Shown in pieces: positions 1 to 8,525 of a stretch of 48,469 nucleotides of DNA; position 1 is the stretch's first letter, and every line of letters starts with the position of its first letter. The stretch spans positions 1-48,469 of the forward strand of contig JANYDE010000120.1 in NCBI GenBank assembly GCA_025359915.1, given 5' to 3'. Source of the DNA: Chamaesiphon sp. 336R_metabinner_41 (GTDB taxonomy: Bacteria; Cyanobacteriota; Cyanobacteriia; Cyanobacteriales; Chamaesiphonaceae). The position numbers and the translations under genes are program-made. A model generated the notes under the pieces. It was given only the letters and a program-made list of their open reading frames with translations. It was not told where the DNA came from and searched no databases.

Positions 1-125
1 CCGATGGTGGTAGTGTTGAGATTTGCTTCTTGAGAGTTGCCCGTAACGTTTTCCCCAGCGAAACTAGCTGTTGGGAATAATGCGATTGCGCCGATGATTA
101 GTGCGAGTACTTTGCTGGATTTCAT
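1..125 (-). CDS. Secreted protein of unknown function, N-terminal part only
   Basis: The reading frame starts with ATG at 125 and runs off the left edge of the window, so only about 41 residues are visible. The first 23 residues form a classical signal peptide: a lysine-containing start (MKSSK), a hydrophobic stretch (VLALIIGAIALF) and a cleavage site after ASFA. The mature part begins GENVTGNSQ and is polar. It is therefore probably exported to the periplasm or outside. The rest of the protein is outside the window, so no family can be assigned. An unrelated coding stretch is possible, but the complete signal peptide makes a real gene likely. Confidence 0.6.
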   Translation of the reverse strand, partial: MKSSKVLALIIGAIALFPTASFAGENVTGNSQEANLNTTTI

Positions 126-234
126 GATTGCTGGCTCCGAAGATTTATAGTTAGTTGACTGTGTTTTGATTGGTCTGTGTCTGTCTCTAATTAACTCTAC
201 GATCTACTTTTTAGTTTTATGCAGGTTTATCTGA

Positions 235-411
235 AAATATCGAGAAAGTAGCAACATTTTGGCATTAGGGTGGGAAGATGTCCAAGCAAAATTAACGGCT
301 GTCTGGTTAGCTGATGGCTCAACTCTCGAAGGGTTTATCTGGACAACTTACAGTACTATGATTTTTCAGATGATGAGGTGGACTTTATAAACTGTCTGAC
401 GATCGATCTCA
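235..411 (+). pseudogene. Possible decayed gene fragment in the 126-408 spacer
   Basis: The spacer between the left-edge gene and the STAND gene is mostly featureless. From 235 one plus-strand frame stays open for 51 codons (to TAA at 388), with a protein-like composition (LGWEDVQAKL then VWLADGSTLEGFIW). The sense appears to continue in another frame from 351 (QYYDFSDDEVDF). That looks like a frameshifted remnant without start codon. I do not recognise the family and it may be chance. Confidence 0.2.
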
Positions 412-1779
412 AACCAAAAACGCGCCATCATCTGTTTCAGTCTGCACGATTAATCCCCGTCTACCTAACGATACAATCGCCTTACCTACATCGGCTGGAG
501 ATATATTTAATGACTCGTTGGCGGTAGCGGAGCGTTTGCCTGCGCAATAGCCTCTCAGCATGAGAATCGATCTAGATATACCTATTGGTGCAGCTTCACT
601 AGATAACAATTTAATAACTTCTTGTTCTGCCGTTGATAGTCTACTGAATTGATGAGTCAGAAGCGAGTCAATCTCTTCAGTCAGGAATAGTTCTTCGTGT
701 TTACAGAATTCACCAACTTTACCACCAAATAACTTCTTAATCGCGATCGATACCGACTCTAAATAAGCTGGATTACCACCCAAATAATCAACAGCATAAT
801 CCCATCGATCCTCATCACTCAAACCCTTCGCCCTCAATATTTCCCTACCACCTTCACCCAATCCACCTAGTGGTAAGGAGTGAATCGAGCTATTATTTCC
901 CATCGCTACAGCAAATTCACTCGGTTCTTCACGACTCAGTAGCAATACACAACTCCGATGATTTGTCTCCCAAATCCGTCGAAATAACTCCCGGTACTCT
1001 CGATATTTCTCCGTATAATTGCCAGCTAATTCACCACTACTAAACAGTCGATCGAGATCGTCTAATACTATCAAACAGCGATGCTCTCGGAAATGTTCGA
1101 GCAATAGAGATAGTCTAGCTTCTAAATCTAACGGCGGTTCTGGTAAGGCATCGATATTGAGTGACGCAATTAGGTTTCGATCGATAAATTCCACCACAGA
1201 ACGCTGACAGCCTAAACTCTGCCAGACGATCTCATCAAACTCATCTTTAAGCTCTTCTACTAATTCTCTAGCTAGAGCAGTTTTACCAATACCAGCAGTA
1301 CCGGAGATAACGATCGATCTAGATTGCGCTGTGAGTATCCATTGCTTAAGTAAATCTAGCTCTTGAGTGCGCCCATAAATAGGCGCGAGAGCTGGAATGG
1401 TTTTTAAATACTGTGAAGTATTCGATCTATCTGTCTGTTGATGTCTGTTATATGAGTGATTATTTAGTGTGATCTCAGAACAGACATTAACAGATGAGAC
1501 AAAGAACGATGAACTATTTGTCGATTGATACCGTTCGATAGTAGAGCGAAAATTTACCTTCTTTACTTGTTCTCCTACAGCCTCAGAGATAGCCTTCCAC
1601 AAGCCAGCAGCAACATCATTAATGTGAGATTGCTCACAGTAGTTATCTTTGGCTATCTGTGAATATTTTTTACCCTGACATACGCCCTCAATAATTGCTC
1701 TCTCTAAGTCGCTCAGGTGCTTATTGCGTGACGCAAAGACTAGATTATCAGCTATTTTCAAGGCTTTAGCAATATCCAT
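409..1779 (-). CDS. STAND-class NTPase (NB-ARC) with N-terminal HTH-like domain, C-terminally truncated
   Basis: A 456-residue signalling ATPase of the STAND (AP/NB-ARC) type. Residues 1-85 resemble the helix-turn-helix-like domain found at the N-terminus of many cyanobacterial vWA-MoxR-associated and NB-ARC proteins. A variable linker follows, then the NTPase: Walker A GTAGIGKTAL (160-169, Lys166), Walker B CLIVLDD (235-241), a sensor-like LLLSREEP (about 280) and a winged-helix part up to the end. Relatives usually continue with WD40, TPR or another effector or sensor region. Here the stop (TGA at 411-409) comes right inside the winged helix, and no continuation is visible in the next frames. 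Members of the class act as ATP-dependent switches in signalling or phage defence. This copy may be a remnant, a regulator without its own sensor, or a split system. It is divergent to the secreted protein at 2041. Confidence 0.8.
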   Translation of the reverse strand: MDIAKALKIADNLVFASRNKHLSDLERAIIEGVCQGKKYSQIAKDNYCEQSHINDVAAGLWKAISEAVGEQVKKVNFRSTIERYQSTNSSSFFVSSVNVCSEITLNNHSYNRHQQTDRSNTSQYLKTIPALAPIYGRTQELDLLKQWILTAQSRSIVISGTAGIGKTALARELVEELKDEFDEIVWQSLGCQRSVVEFIDRNLIASLNIDALPEPPLDLEARLSLLLEHFREHRCLIVLDDLDRLFSSGELAGNYTEKYREYRELFRRIWETNHRSCVLLLSREEPSEFAVAMGNNSSIHSLPLGGLGEGGREILRAKGLSDEDRWDYAVDYLGGNPAYLESVSIAIKKLFGGKVGEFCKHEELFLTEEIDSLLTHQFSRLSTAEQEVIKLLSSEAAPIGISRSILMLRGYCAGKRSATANESLNISPADVGKAIVSLGRRGLIVQTETDDGAFLV

Positions 1780-2040
1780 AGTGAGGCGGTAGACTACATT
1801 ATTCCTATTTTATCCTACTTTTTTGTAATTAAACCCATTACTTTTATTCCGGATCTAACTGGATGCTTGATGGTGTCACGCTCGATCGTTCTTTTGTAAC
1901 TCCCTATTTTTTCCTATCGACGATCGACTTCAGCATGACTACGATTGTGGTTACTAGCGGAAGACACTAGTTTTCAGACTTTAGCCTCGATCTCTCCTTA
2001 GAGATTATCGATATAAATTCACTACACTTGCTGAAATAAA

Positions 2041-2475
2041 ATGAAAATTAAAAACTCAATCGTACTTTTTGCTATCTTAGCCACTTCTATATTTCATGCT
2101 AAACCTTCAACAGCAGAGTGTATTAATAGCCTAACTATATTTTATCCAACTACTGAGTCAGTTTCAGTTGGAGCTAGACCTAAACAGGCTGTCTACTATA
2201 CCTTAGTATCTTCAGATTCTAATACTCAAATTGGTTGTACTGTAGACAGAACCAAAGTTATAAGCTTTGCAATTCCTGACGATTCTTCTTTATCAGTTGT
2301 AGATGTACAACTTTATATAAATGGAAGAAAACTTCGACCTAGAAGAATGACAAGAGGTCAGGCAATTAAGATAGTTCTTACTCCAGATAAAGTACAGGAT
2401 TACAAACTCGACTTCAAACTGATAGGCTCGAATAGTTATGAAGGAAAATTGTATTTTCTTGACTTTGATATCTAG
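2041..2475 (+). CDS. Secreted protein of unknown function
   Basis: A 144-residue protein that I do not recognise. It has an evident signal peptide (lysine-rich MKIKN, hydrophobic core to about residue 20, probable cleavage after STA at residue 25). The mature part is about 120 residues, predicted mainly beta, with one cysteine just after cleavage and another near residue 63 (QIGCTVD) that could form a disulfide. It is probably periplasmic. No ribosome binding site is obvious before the ATG. The next gene, 77 bp downstream on the same strand, encodes a lipoprotein, so the two may form an envelope-related pair. Confidence 0.65.
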   Translation: MKIKNSIVLFAILATSIFHAKPSTAECINSLTIFYPTTESVSVGARPKQAVYYTLVSSDSNTQIGCTVDRTKVISFAIPDDSSLSVVDVQLYINGRKLRPRRMTRGQAIKIVLTPDKVQDYKLDFKLIGSNSYEGKLYFLDFDI

Positions 2476-2552
2476 GCTTAATGTTAACGTTGCACCTTAG
2501 ATACTATCTGAGATGGTGAAACAATAAAAATCCAAGAGTTATGTAATTTCAA

Positions 2553-3503
2553 ATGAATATATCGAAAACTTTAGTATCTTGTTTAATAATGTTGAGTATT
2601 AGTATTGTAATAGCAGGATGCAATAAATCCTCATCGCAAATTAGTAGTCTTCCAGTTGCCGAAACATCACCTACGCCTGTTGAACCTGTTAAAGCTCCTG
2701 AAGTGTATGATGTTATCTGTTTTCAAGCAATGGGTCTTGCTGTTAGCCGCACCATGTGCGATCCCGAACAAACTTATAAAATATTGAGAAATAGTAAAAT
2801 TACTATCTCTCTTGACAAAAAGACTAGTGTACAACAAGGAAGTTATACAGTAGCTAGTTATAACTACGATCTAGATAGAAAGCGAGAGAAAATTACTGCT
2901 TCTGAAATGGAGTCACTAGCATCACAAAGTGCTAATATTTATACAATATATTACAATAGAATGGTTATTTGGGGTGAGGATAAGCATCTTATAGAAGTGC
3001 AACTTTACAATAAAGATATTGGTAGCTTTAAAATGTTCGACCAAAGTTCAAGCACAGTAGTTTTTGAAACTGGAGATACTAAAGCTAGGGTTGAATTGCC
3101 TCCAAGAAAAGAAGGCTTAATGGGTGATATGCAAGCAGTACAGAATGGAGGCATATATAGGAAAATAGTTACTAATACCCAACCTGCAACTGGATCTGCT
3201 GGAGGTAAATTGGATGTAACCGACAAAGTTAAATTAGTTCCGCTCAAAACGGCGTTAGTAATGACTAATTCAGCGATCAAAGGTGGCGACATTGACAAAG
3301 CTAAAACTATGTTTAATAAGTTTTCTAGTTTATGGCTGACGGTAGAACCGATCGTTAAATCTAAAGCTGGCGATAAATATCCCGCAATCGAAAAAGATAT
3401 CGCCACGATCGAAACTGCATTGGGTGAAGCTAATCCTGACAAAGTAAAAGCTGGTGAAGGCTTAACTGCGGCTATTCAGAGATTCAACGAATTAATGAAA
3501 TAG
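2553..3503 (+). CDS. Lipoprotein of unknown function
   Basis: A 316-residue predicted lipoprotein. The N-terminus has a hydrophobic stretch and a lipobox IAGC with the lipidated cysteine at residue 23, followed by a Ser/Pro/Thr-rich linker. Residues about 50-215 form an unrecognised beta-rich domain with a conserved-looking cysteine near its start (VICFQAMG). The last 90 residues are different: a helical segment (LKTALVMTNSAIKGGD to the end) of the kind found in periplasmic helical-bundle proteins near metal uptake systems; that resemblance is only an impression. The two parts may be a fusion. It lies in the same direction as the secreted protein upstream, and dispersed repeats follow its stop. 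Confidence 0.7.
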   Translation: MNISKTLVSCLIMLSISIVIAGCNKSSSQISSLPVAETSPTPVEPVKAPEVYDVICFQAMGLAVSRTMCDPEQTYKILRNSKITISLDKKTSVQQGSYTVASYNYDLDRKREKITASEMESLASQSANIYTIYYNRMVIWGEDKHLIEVQLYNKDIGSFKMFDQSSSTVVFETGDTKARVELPPRKEGLMGDMQAVQNGGIYRKIVTNTQPATGSAGGKLDVTDKVKLVPLKTALVMTNSAIKGGDIDKAKTMFNKFSSLWLTVEPIVKSKAGDKYPAIEKDIATIETALGEANPDKVKAGEGLTAAIQRFNELMK

Positions 3504-3521
3504 TTACTTGAAAGTAGATCT

Positions 3522-3637
3522 GTAGGTTGGGTTGAGTAGTATTAGTAAAAATTGTAGGTTGGGTAGAACGATAGCGAAACCCAACATCCACACCAACACC
3601 CTAGAAATGTTGGGTTTCATTCTTCAACCCAACCTAC
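3522..3637. repeat. Dispersed GTAGGTTGGGT hairpin repeat
   Basis: Two imperfect arms, 3554-3587 and 3607-3637, are inverted copies of each other: GTAGGTTGGGT ... AAACCCAACAT against its reverse complement. A further partial copy lies at 3522-3536. Sequences of this type are common intergenic repeats in cyanobacteria. As transcribed RNA it would fold into a long stem and may act as a terminator for the lipoprotein gene. A related degenerate copy is at 36872-36932. Confidence 0.75.
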
Positions 3638-3733
3638 CCTAGAGGATTTATCTGTCGATCGAGTGAGACTGTTAAACTGAAATTAGATTCAATCTTTATC
3701 GATCTATGAATACGATCGAATCGATCGAGTCTT

Positions 3734-4081
3734 TTACTCGAACTCAGCTATGATGTCCTCAATTTCATTTCTCTCAATATCTGATTGCTCTGACTTAGTA
3801 TAGATAGTAACTAAGATCACTTGATCGATCGTTTTGACATAGTAAATTAATCGATAGCCACCACTCTTACCCTTGTGATTGTTGCTATTTTTAACTCTAA
3901 CTTTATAAATTTCTAGATTCAGATCGGTGATTCTGTCTCCAGGCAGTTCACCTATAGCTAGTGACTCAACTATTGGAAGAACATCATCTTTAATATTCTG
4001 ATATTTCTTTTCCAGGCTCTTAATCTTCTTCTGGAATTTAGCAGTTGCATCAACTTTAATAGAAACTGGTTGCTCATCCAT
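3734..4081 (-). CDS. RelE/ParE-type toxin
   Basis: A small basic protein of about 115 residues with the fold signature of RelE/ParE-superfamily toxins: a helical N-terminal half (FQKKIKSLEKKY), then IYKVRVKNSNNHKGKSGGYRLIYYV and a strand with ILVTIYTKSEQSDI. The family acts as mRNA interferase on the ribosome or as gyrase poison. Two starts are possible, TTG at 4084 or ATG at 4081; I chose ATG. It follows the stop of the 73-residue gene by only a few bases and is the last gene of a three-gene unit whose first two proteins look like antitoxins. Confidence 0.8.
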   Translation of the reverse strand: MDEQPVSIKVDATAKFQKKIKSLEKKYQNIKDDVLPIVESLAIGELPGDRITDLNLEIYKVRVKNSNNHKGKSGGYRLIYYVKTIDQVILVTIYTKSEQSDIERNEIEDIIAEFE

Positions 4082-4085
4082 CAAC

Positions 4086-4307
4086 TTACTCCCACAGCTT
4101 AGAAGCAGGGATCGTATTCCCAGCTACAACATCTGCCCATCCTTCCCGAAAACTCTGCATTGGTGATTCATCATCTTCGTTATCTTCTTCGACTAAGACA
4201 ATCACCTTAATTTTCGAGCCGAGCGGAATTTCTACTAAATTCAAATTTAGTATCTCTATATCTCCTGATGAGTCTATTCTTGCTGGTAGTTCGTAAGCTT
4301 TCATCAT
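4086..4307 (-). CDS. Small antitoxin-like protein (partner of the RelE-like toxin)
   Basis: 73 residues. The N-terminal part (MMKAYELPARIDSSGDIEI) resembles the start of small antitoxins with AbrB-like or DUF104-like strands. The C-terminus is acidic and ends with SFREGWADVVAGNTIPASKLWE-like sequence, a tail that I associate with cyanobacterial antitoxins next to RelE toxins. The role, neutralising the toxin and repressing the operon, is inferred from position. The start overlaps the stop of the preceding gene by four bases (ATGA), which points to coupled translation. Confidence 0.65.
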   Translation of the reverse strand: MMKAYELPARIDSSGDIEILNLNLVEIPLGSKIKVIVLVEEDNEDDESPMQSFREGWADVVAGNTIPASKLWE

Positions 4308-4525
4308 AATTTTTCATTATTTTCGTGAAACTCAGCACTTGTAAAATCTTCAGGAGTAGATTGGTTTTTGCCTGAGAACATACCTAATGTGATAAATCGA
4401 CTCATCGGATTGACCTCGATGGAATCCAAGAAGGTAACTATCACTTTACTCGATCGAACATTTAATGGAATCTCCGTTAATTGGACCGTTCCATTTTCAT
4501 AGGTTCCTGCTATCGATTGCAACAT
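4304..4525 (-). CDS. Small antitoxin-like protein, first gene of a toxin-antitoxin operon
   Basis: 73 residues from the ATG at 4525. An in-frame ATG 11 codons upstream (4558) would lengthen it, but only the inner ATG has an AGGA box at the right distance (8 bases). Its start (MLQSIAGTYENGTVQL) resembles the DUF104/AF2212-like and DUF2281 antitoxin families, and its end (GMFSGKNQSTPEDFTSAEFH) resembles tails of cyanobacterial antitoxins. It overlaps the next antitoxin-like gene by ATGA. A second, unrelated antitoxin-like protein before one toxin is unusual; it may be a solitary antitoxin captured into the operon. Confidence 0.6.
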   Translation of the reverse strand: MLQSIAGTYENGTVQLTEIPLNVRSSKVIVTFLDSIEVNPMSRFITLGMFSGKNQSTPEDFTSAEFHENNEKL

Positions 4526-4633
4526 ATTTGCATTCCTGGAATTAATATATACAGCCATAACGATCGATCGATTCTATTATCCTAGCCTAGAGATCGATCT
4601 TTGGCACTCATAGATCGGTTAGAACGATGATTA

Positions 4634-7486
4634 CTATGTTTTCACCGCTGCTGAATGTTGTTTCAGCACCTGCTTGAGATATTTCCCCGTATGCGACTTA
4701 GGATTTTTCGCCACCTGTTCCGGCGTTCCCACCGCTACTAATTCTCCCCCCTTATTCCCTCCTTCGGGGCCGAGATCGATCGTCCAGTCGGAGCAGCGAA
4801 TCACGTCGAGGTTGTGTTCGATCGCAATCACGGAGTTCCCCTTATCTACTAACCTTTGCAGCACGTCTAGGAGCTTGTGGACATCGTAGAATGAGAGTCC
4901 AGTGGTGGGTTCATCGATTAAATATAGGGTTTTGCCAGTGGCGCGTTTGGAGAGTTCGGTGGCGAGTTTGACGCGCTGGGCTTCACCGCCAGAGAGGGTG
5001 GGGGCGGTTTGTCCGAGTTTGACATAGCCCAAGCCGACATCGAGCAGGGTTTGGAGGCGGGTGGCGGCGCGGGGAATATTTTGAAAGAATTCTAATCCTT
5101 CTTCGACGGTCATATTTAGGACATCGGCGATCGATTTACCCTTATATTTAACTTGGAGGGTTTCGCGGTTGTAGCGTTCGCCTTTGCAGACATCGCACTG
5201 GACATAGACATCAGGCAGAAAGTTCATCTCGATGATGTTTACCCCTTGTCCGCTACAGGCTTCGCAGCGTCCACCTTTGACGTTGAAGGAAAATTGTCCC
5301 GCTTTATAGCCCCGTGTTTTGGCTTCGATAGTTTGGGTGAAGACTTCGCGGATGGTGTCGAATACGCCCGTATAAGTGACGGGATTCGATCGAGGGGTGC
5401 GTCCGATCGGCGATTGATCGATGATAATGACTTTATCGATCGCACTTATCCCTTTCAATTCATCGACATCTTTGGGAAATGGTACCCGTTTGGTGAGGTG
5501 GTGCTGTAAGGCGGGGTGGAGCAGTTCGTTAATGAGGGTGGATTTGCCCGAACCGGATACGCCTGTGATTGAGACGAGTTTACCGAGCGGGAATTCGACA
5601 TCCAAATTTTTGAGGTTATTACGACGGACGTTTTTGAGAGTTAAACTGCGTCCATTTCCTTCGCGGCGAATGGCTGGTGTCTCGATGCCCATGCGTCCTG
5701 ACAGGTAGGCTCCGGTGATGGAATCTTCAGACGCAAGCAACGCATTTAGATCGCCCTCTACAACGATATGACCGCCATGTACGCCTGCACCTGGGCCGAT
5801 ATCGACGAGATGATCGGCGGCGCGAATGGTATCCTCGTCATGTTCGACAACGATGAGGGTATTTCCTAAGTCGCGGAGTTTAGTGAGGGTGTCTAAGAGT
5901 CGGCTGTTATCCCGCTGGTGTAAACCGATGCTGGGTTCGTCGAGGACGTATAATACGCCTGTTAAACCGGAACCAATTTGGGTAGCGAGGCGGATGCGTT
6001 GGGCTTCACCGCCGGATAATGTCATCGCCGCTCGATCGAGTGTGAGATAATCTAAGCCTACGTTGAGCAAAAATTGCAATCTGGCGACGATTTCTTTGAG
6101 TACTAATTCGCCGATTTTAGTTTGTTTCGGCGTTAATTCTAACTTTTCAAGTCGAGCCAAACATTCATCGATCGGCGCACTGGTAAAATCAAGGATGCCA
6201 TACTGTCCAAGTTTTACAGCTTGAGCTTCGGCTTTTAATCTATTTCCACCGCAAGCTTCACAGGATTGATTTGTTAGGTATTGTTCGAGCTTTTGCTTTT
6301 GCAATTCTGACGCATCATTATATTGCCGATCAAGGATTTTGACGACTCCTTTAAACTTACGATGGTCGTCCATATCTTCCATCCAAATCGGTTCTTCGCG
6401 CCCATATAATATCAACCCTTGCTGTTCAGGCGTAAGTTTATTCCACGGGGTATCTAAGGCAAATCCGGCGGCTTGTCCTAAACTATATAGTAGTGATAAA
6501 TAATAGGAATTATCTTTATCAGACCAAGGTGCGATCGCGTGATAAATAGCCGCCGCTGGATCGGGTATAATTAATTCAGGATCGAATGTCCGCGAACTCC
6601 CAAGTCCATGACAGGCTGGACATGCACCGTAGGGCGAGTTAAATGAGAATAAGCGCGGCGATAATTCTTCCATCACCGCCCCGTGTTCGGGACAGGCAAA
6701 TTTTTCTGAAAAGACTAGCTCATTAGGCGATTTTTCCTTGTTTTCTGTAGATGTATCTTCTATAATGGAAATGGTAACTATACCCTCTCCATGACGCAAA
6801 CTAGTAGTCAAAGAGTCAGATAAGCGCGATTCGATCCCCTCCTTATTCACCAATCGATCGACCACGATTTCGACGGTATGCTTCTGATTTTTATCTAATA
6901 CGATCCGATCGGCTAATTCGCGAATCTCTCCATTGATTCGCACCCGCACGAAACCTTCAGCCGCGAGACTAGATAAAACCTTTTGATGCGTCCCCTTCTT
7001 CCCACGCACGATCGGAGCTAAAATTTGAAACTTAGTCTTCTCAGGTAAACCGCGAATCCGATCGCTCATTTCATCGATCGTTTGGGGTGCAATCGATCGA
7101 TCGCATTGCGGACAATGAGGCGTACCTGCGCGACCGTATAATAGTCGAAAATAATCATAAATTTCCGTCACCGTGCCAACAGTCGATCGAGGATTATTAG
7201 AAGTAGACTTCTGATCGATCGAGATCGCTGGACTCAGACCTTCGATCGCATCCACATCTGGCTTATCCAACTGTCCCAGAAATTGCCGCGCATAAGCACT
7301 CAGAGACTCCACATATCGCCGCTGACCCTCCGCAAAAATCGTATCGAAGGCTAGAGAAGATTTACCCGAACCAGACACCCCCGTGAACACAATCAATCGA
7401 TCGCGTGGTAGCTCCAAACTGATATTCTTGAGGTTGTGTTGTTTCGCACCACGGATGCGGATGGTATCGCGGTCAGTTGAAGCCAT
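4634..7486 (-). CDS. uvrA: Excinuclease ABC subunit A (UvrA)
   Basis: A 950-residue full-length UvrA, the damage-recognition ATPase of nucleotide excision repair, which loads UvrB onto lesions. It contains two ABC ATPase modules. The first has Walker A GVSGSGKSS (36-44), a zinc site beginning CPQCDRS, and signature LSGGEAQRIRLA with LDEPSIGLH. The second has GVSGSGKST, the C-terminal zinc finger CEACSGQG...CDVC, signature LSGGEAQRVKLA and IDEPTTGL. Length and motif order match the family and nothing appears to be missing. ATG at 7486 is the natural start. It seems monocistronic; an apparent MITE-like element lies just upstream. Confidence 0.98.
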   Translation of the reverse strand: MASTDRDTIRIRGAKQHNLKNISLELPRDRLIVFTGVSGSGKSSLAFDTIFAEGQRRYVESLSAYARQFLGQLDKPDVDAIEGLSPAISIDQKSTSNNPRSTVGTVTEIYDYFRLLYGRAGTPHCPQCDRSIAPQTIDEMSDRIRGLPEKTKFQILAPIVRGKKGTHQKVLSSLAAEGFVRVRINGEIRELADRIVLDKNQKHTVEIVVDRLVNKEGIESRLSDSLTTSLRHGEGIVTISIIEDTSTENKEKSPNELVFSEKFACPEHGAVMEELSPRLFSFNSPYGACPACHGLGSSRTFDPELIIPDPAAAIYHAIAPWSDKDNSYYLSLLYSLGQAAGFALDTPWNKLTPEQQGLILYGREEPIWMEDMDDHRKFKGVVKILDRQYNDASELQKQKLEQYLTNQSCEACGGNRLKAEAQAVKLGQYGILDFTSAPIDECLARLEKLELTPKQTKIGELVLKEIVARLQFLLNVGLDYLTLDRAAMTLSGGEAQRIRLATQIGSGLTGVLYVLDEPSIGLHQRDNSRLLDTLTKLRDLGNTLIVVEHDEDTIRAADHLVDIGPGAGVHGGHIVVEGDLNALLASEDSITGAYLSGRMGIETPAIRREGNGRSLTLKNVRRNNLKNLDVEFPLGKLVSITGVSGSGKSTLINELLHPALQHHLTKRVPFPKDVDELKGISAIDKVIIIDQSPIGRTPRSNPVTYTGVFDTIREVFTQTIEAKTRGYKAGQFSFNVKGGRCEACSGQGVNIIEMNFLPDVYVQCDVCKGERYNRETLQVKYKGKSIADVLNMTVEEGLEFFQNIPRAATRLQTLLDVGLGYVKLGQTAPTLSGGEAQRVKLATELSKRATGKTLYLIDEPTTGLSFYDVHKLLDVLQRLVDKGNSVIAIEHNLDVIRCSDWTIDLGPEGGNKGGELVAVGTPEQVAKNPKSHTGKYLKQVLKQHSAAVKT

Positions 7487-7586
7487 AGGGAAGAGCTAGT
7501 GATGCACAATGGGACAAACCTCTGTTTTAACACAAACAAATGCACAGGCGCATTCTCACCTCGATTTCTGTTCCACAGATCTCAAT

Positions 7587-7666
7587 AGACCTCTTGCGTG
7601 AATGGTAAATGAGGAAGTTCAAACTATTAAAAACTCATGCCAAAAAATGATTCACACAAGAGATCT
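7587..7666. mobile_element. MITE-like 80-bp element with 17-bp terminal inverted repeats
   Basis: The ends AGACCTCTTGCGTGAAT (7587-7603) and ATTCACACAAGAGATCT (7650-7666) are inverted copies with two mismatches, and both are flanked by AAT (7584-7586 and 7667-7669), which could be a 3-bp target duplication. There is no coding capacity. The termini resemble those of cyanobacterial insertion sequences, so this may be a non-autonomous derivative. The assignment to a specific IS family cannot be made here. Confidence 0.5.
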
Positions 7667-7688
7667 AATGATTATTAGCAACTTATAT

Positions 7689-7979
7689 TCACTTAATACT
7701 GCTAAAATCATAACCATATTCAGATAAATAGATTTCCATCCCCAGATCATTAAGTATCTGAATCATTTCTGTTGAAATTACTGCGCCACCACCTGTTGCA
7801 TCTTTACGAATTCTAAATCCAACATCTGCGGCATACTTGCCCTTCTGAATTACATGCTGATTTGCTTTAAGCCATTCTCCTAACTCGTAAATTTGGCAGG
7901 GTAGTTCCCACTCGTCATCACACAATTTACCGATCCGATTTCCGTCATCATTCTCTTCGTTATAAATACAAATAGGCAT
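7689..7979 (-). CDS. Hypothetical protein
   Basis: 96 residues, acidic, with no signal peptide or membrane segment and no family that I recognise. It contains two cysteines (KLCDDEWELPC) and a polar helix-rich middle part. It follows the Uma2-like remnant by four bases on the same strand and may have been co-transcribed with it. The composition looks like a real protein, but there is no strong ribosome binding site. Confidence 0.5.
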   Translation of the reverse strand: MPICIYNEENDDGNRIGKLCDDEWELPCQIYELGEWLKANQHVIQKGKYAADVGFRIRKDATGGGAVISTEMIQILNDLGMEIYLSEYGYDFSSIK

Positions 7980-7983
7980 ACTT

Positions 7984-8292
7984 TTAGATAGATAAATTAT
8001 TCGGATCGATGCCTAATTCGCGTAATTTGGCGGATAATTTTTCAACTAGTTGCTCGGCTTGCTCGGCTCGTTCGGTAGCTTGTTGACGAAGTTGGTCTAA
8101 TTCGACAAAACTGAGGAATGGTCGATCGAATACTACCATTGCGTCGGGTGCTAGCCGAATTTTATTATTGCCTTCCACGGGATACCAGAGCAAATCTCCC
8201 GCAACAAATACCTGTGGCTCTTCCGCAAAGAGCAGTTCGAGATTTTCCTTAATGGTGATAATCCAGCGAAACTGTTTAGTATTATCTGACAT
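7984..8292 (-). CDS. Uma2 (DUF820) family nuclease with internal deletion
   Basis: 102 residues. The beginning (NLELLFAEEPQVFVAGDLLWYPVEGNNK, then LAPDAMVVFDRP) is typical of cyanobacterial Uma2-family PD-(D/E)XK-like proteins. The end (ERAEQAEQLVEKLSAKLRELGIDP) is their usual coiled-coil C-terminus. The roughly 100 residues expected between them, including most of the catalytic core, are missing: after DRP the sequence jumps to FLSFVELDQL. The reading frame stays open, so this is an internally deleted, probably inactive copy. A functional small protein cannot be excluded. Compare the intact members at 24509 and 40494. Confidence 0.7.
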   Translation of the reverse strand: MSDNTKQFRWIITIKENLELLFAEEPQVFVAGDLLWYPVEGNNKIRLAPDAMVVFDRPFLSFVELDQLRQQATERAEQAEQLVEKLSAKLRELGIDPNNLSI

Positions 8293-8525
8293 CGGTTGAT
8301 CATCTCGACCACCTTGGGGTGCGCTTGCGCATTCGGGATAGATAATTTCAGTAGTAGTTTATGTAGAGATTTGGGCGACCATAGCTACCTACTTGGTTGG
8401 TTTGCGACTAATTCAATTTTACTACAAATTTCCAGCAGAGAAGTTCTGCTCAGGACAGAAATGTTAAAATACAAACATAGGACTAGCATCGCCGTAAGTT
8501 AACTAAAATTAGGTGAAAAATTTGT

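Noticed and set aside
8296-8502. 68-codon plus-strand frame before the metallopeptidase
   Set aside because: No ribosome binding site, low-complexity cysteine/serine composition and no similarity that I recognise; more likely promoter DNA.
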